Below, in pieces: positions 63,566-64,000 of a stretch of 64,000 nucleotides of DNA. The position numbers were made by a program, and so were the translations under genes. Below the pieces are notes generated by a model. That model worked only from the letters and a program-made list of their open reading frames with translations, had not been told where the DNA came from and did no database searches. The stretch's first letter is position 1, and each line of letters begins with the position of its first letter. This DNA comes from Macrostomum hystrix (taxonomy: Eukaryota > Platyhelminthes > Macrostomidae), in contig CATNEN010000038.1 in assembly GCA_950097015.1 (NCBI GenBank), forward strand, positions 7,686,001-7,750,000, in the 5' to 3' direction.

Positions 63566-64000
63566 AAAAGCTAGATGTTTGCTTCTGAACTTTAGCTTAG
63601 CGCATGTAACCTCCCAAAAGTGCCATGCATAATAGTTTAGCGGTCATTAATGAGATTAATATCAATATCTCTGCGCGCACTCGGTCACAGCCATTAATAT
63701 CCTCATGAATAGCCGGTCTTTATATTTACATTAGTTCAAAGCTTTTTTCATATCGTTGACTCGCCAGCGGATTCAAATGCATGAAATATATGGGTTTCGG
63801 CCATAAAAACAAGTCATTAGTGGAAACATTAAAGGCCGCTTTTATCGTTGGTCAATGGTCTCGTAATTAAAGTAGTCTGTACCACATACTACCGATTCCT
63901 CACTCCCTCGCTTATTAAACGGCGCCCATTTGAAAAAACGTCTCTAAGATAAGCAATAGGATTTTATGTGACGACACGATGCACCGCGATGCAATGCGAT
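63566..64000. other. Right edge, nothing recognised
   Basis: No coding or repeat signal. The right end of the Harbinger element may lie here but I could not identify inverted ends. Confidence 0.4.

Overview
The window is nuclear DNA from a bilaterian animal. It has spliced genes with GT-AG introns, animal channel families (SK, BK and TRPM type), a Pumilio gene, a GPI-anchored Ly6-type protein, tRNA-derived SINEs, non-LTR retrotransposon debris, a Crypton, and Tc1/mariner-like and PIF/Harbinger transposase remnants. The load of tandem arrays and the style of the SINEs make me think of a free-living flatworm such as Macrostomum. That is a guess; nothing here proves the species.

Layout of genes: (1) 2144-5199 (+), the last five exons of an SK calcium-activated K+ channel, whose 5' part lies outside the window. 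(2) 8783-12223 (+), a small Ly6/uPAR-like GPI-anchored protein with two candidate signal-peptide first exons. (3) 14179-21366 (+), a TRPM-like channel with ankyrin repeats at its N-terminus. (4) 21737-24688 (-), an intronless tubulin-tyrosine-ligase-like (TTLL) protein, convergent with the TRP gene. (5) 25506-26072 (+), an intronless Rac/Cdc42-like GTPase, divergent from the TTLL gene. (6) 29367-39276 (-), a complete Pumilio gene in four exons, one intron holding a 5.9 kb satellite. (7) 48757-50045 (+), a mucin-like single-pass membrane protein. (8) 53599-57685 (+), a divergent Slo1/BK-type channel in four exons. The last 5 kb (58841-63523) is a nest of DNA transposons.

The repeats shape the window as much as the genes do. 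There are about fourteen tandem arrays with units from 15 to 72 bp; many fill single introns and nearly all are unrelated to each other. The most informative is at 44642-47233: 36 copies of exactly 72 bp, lying between the two unique halves of a tRNA-derived SINE. A second, unexpanded copy of the same SINE sits in a Pumilio intron (30005-30175) and contains the segment only once, so the array arose by internal amplification of a SINE core. A separate tRNA-derived SINE family (called SINE-A here) has about eight copies or fragments, most of them in introns.

The genes do not form one pathway. Three are cation channels (SK, TRPM-like, BK-like), but they are spread out and look like independent single genes. 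All exon boundaries are read by eye from splice signals, reading phase and family alignment from memory. The least certain are exons 2-3 of the TRP gene.
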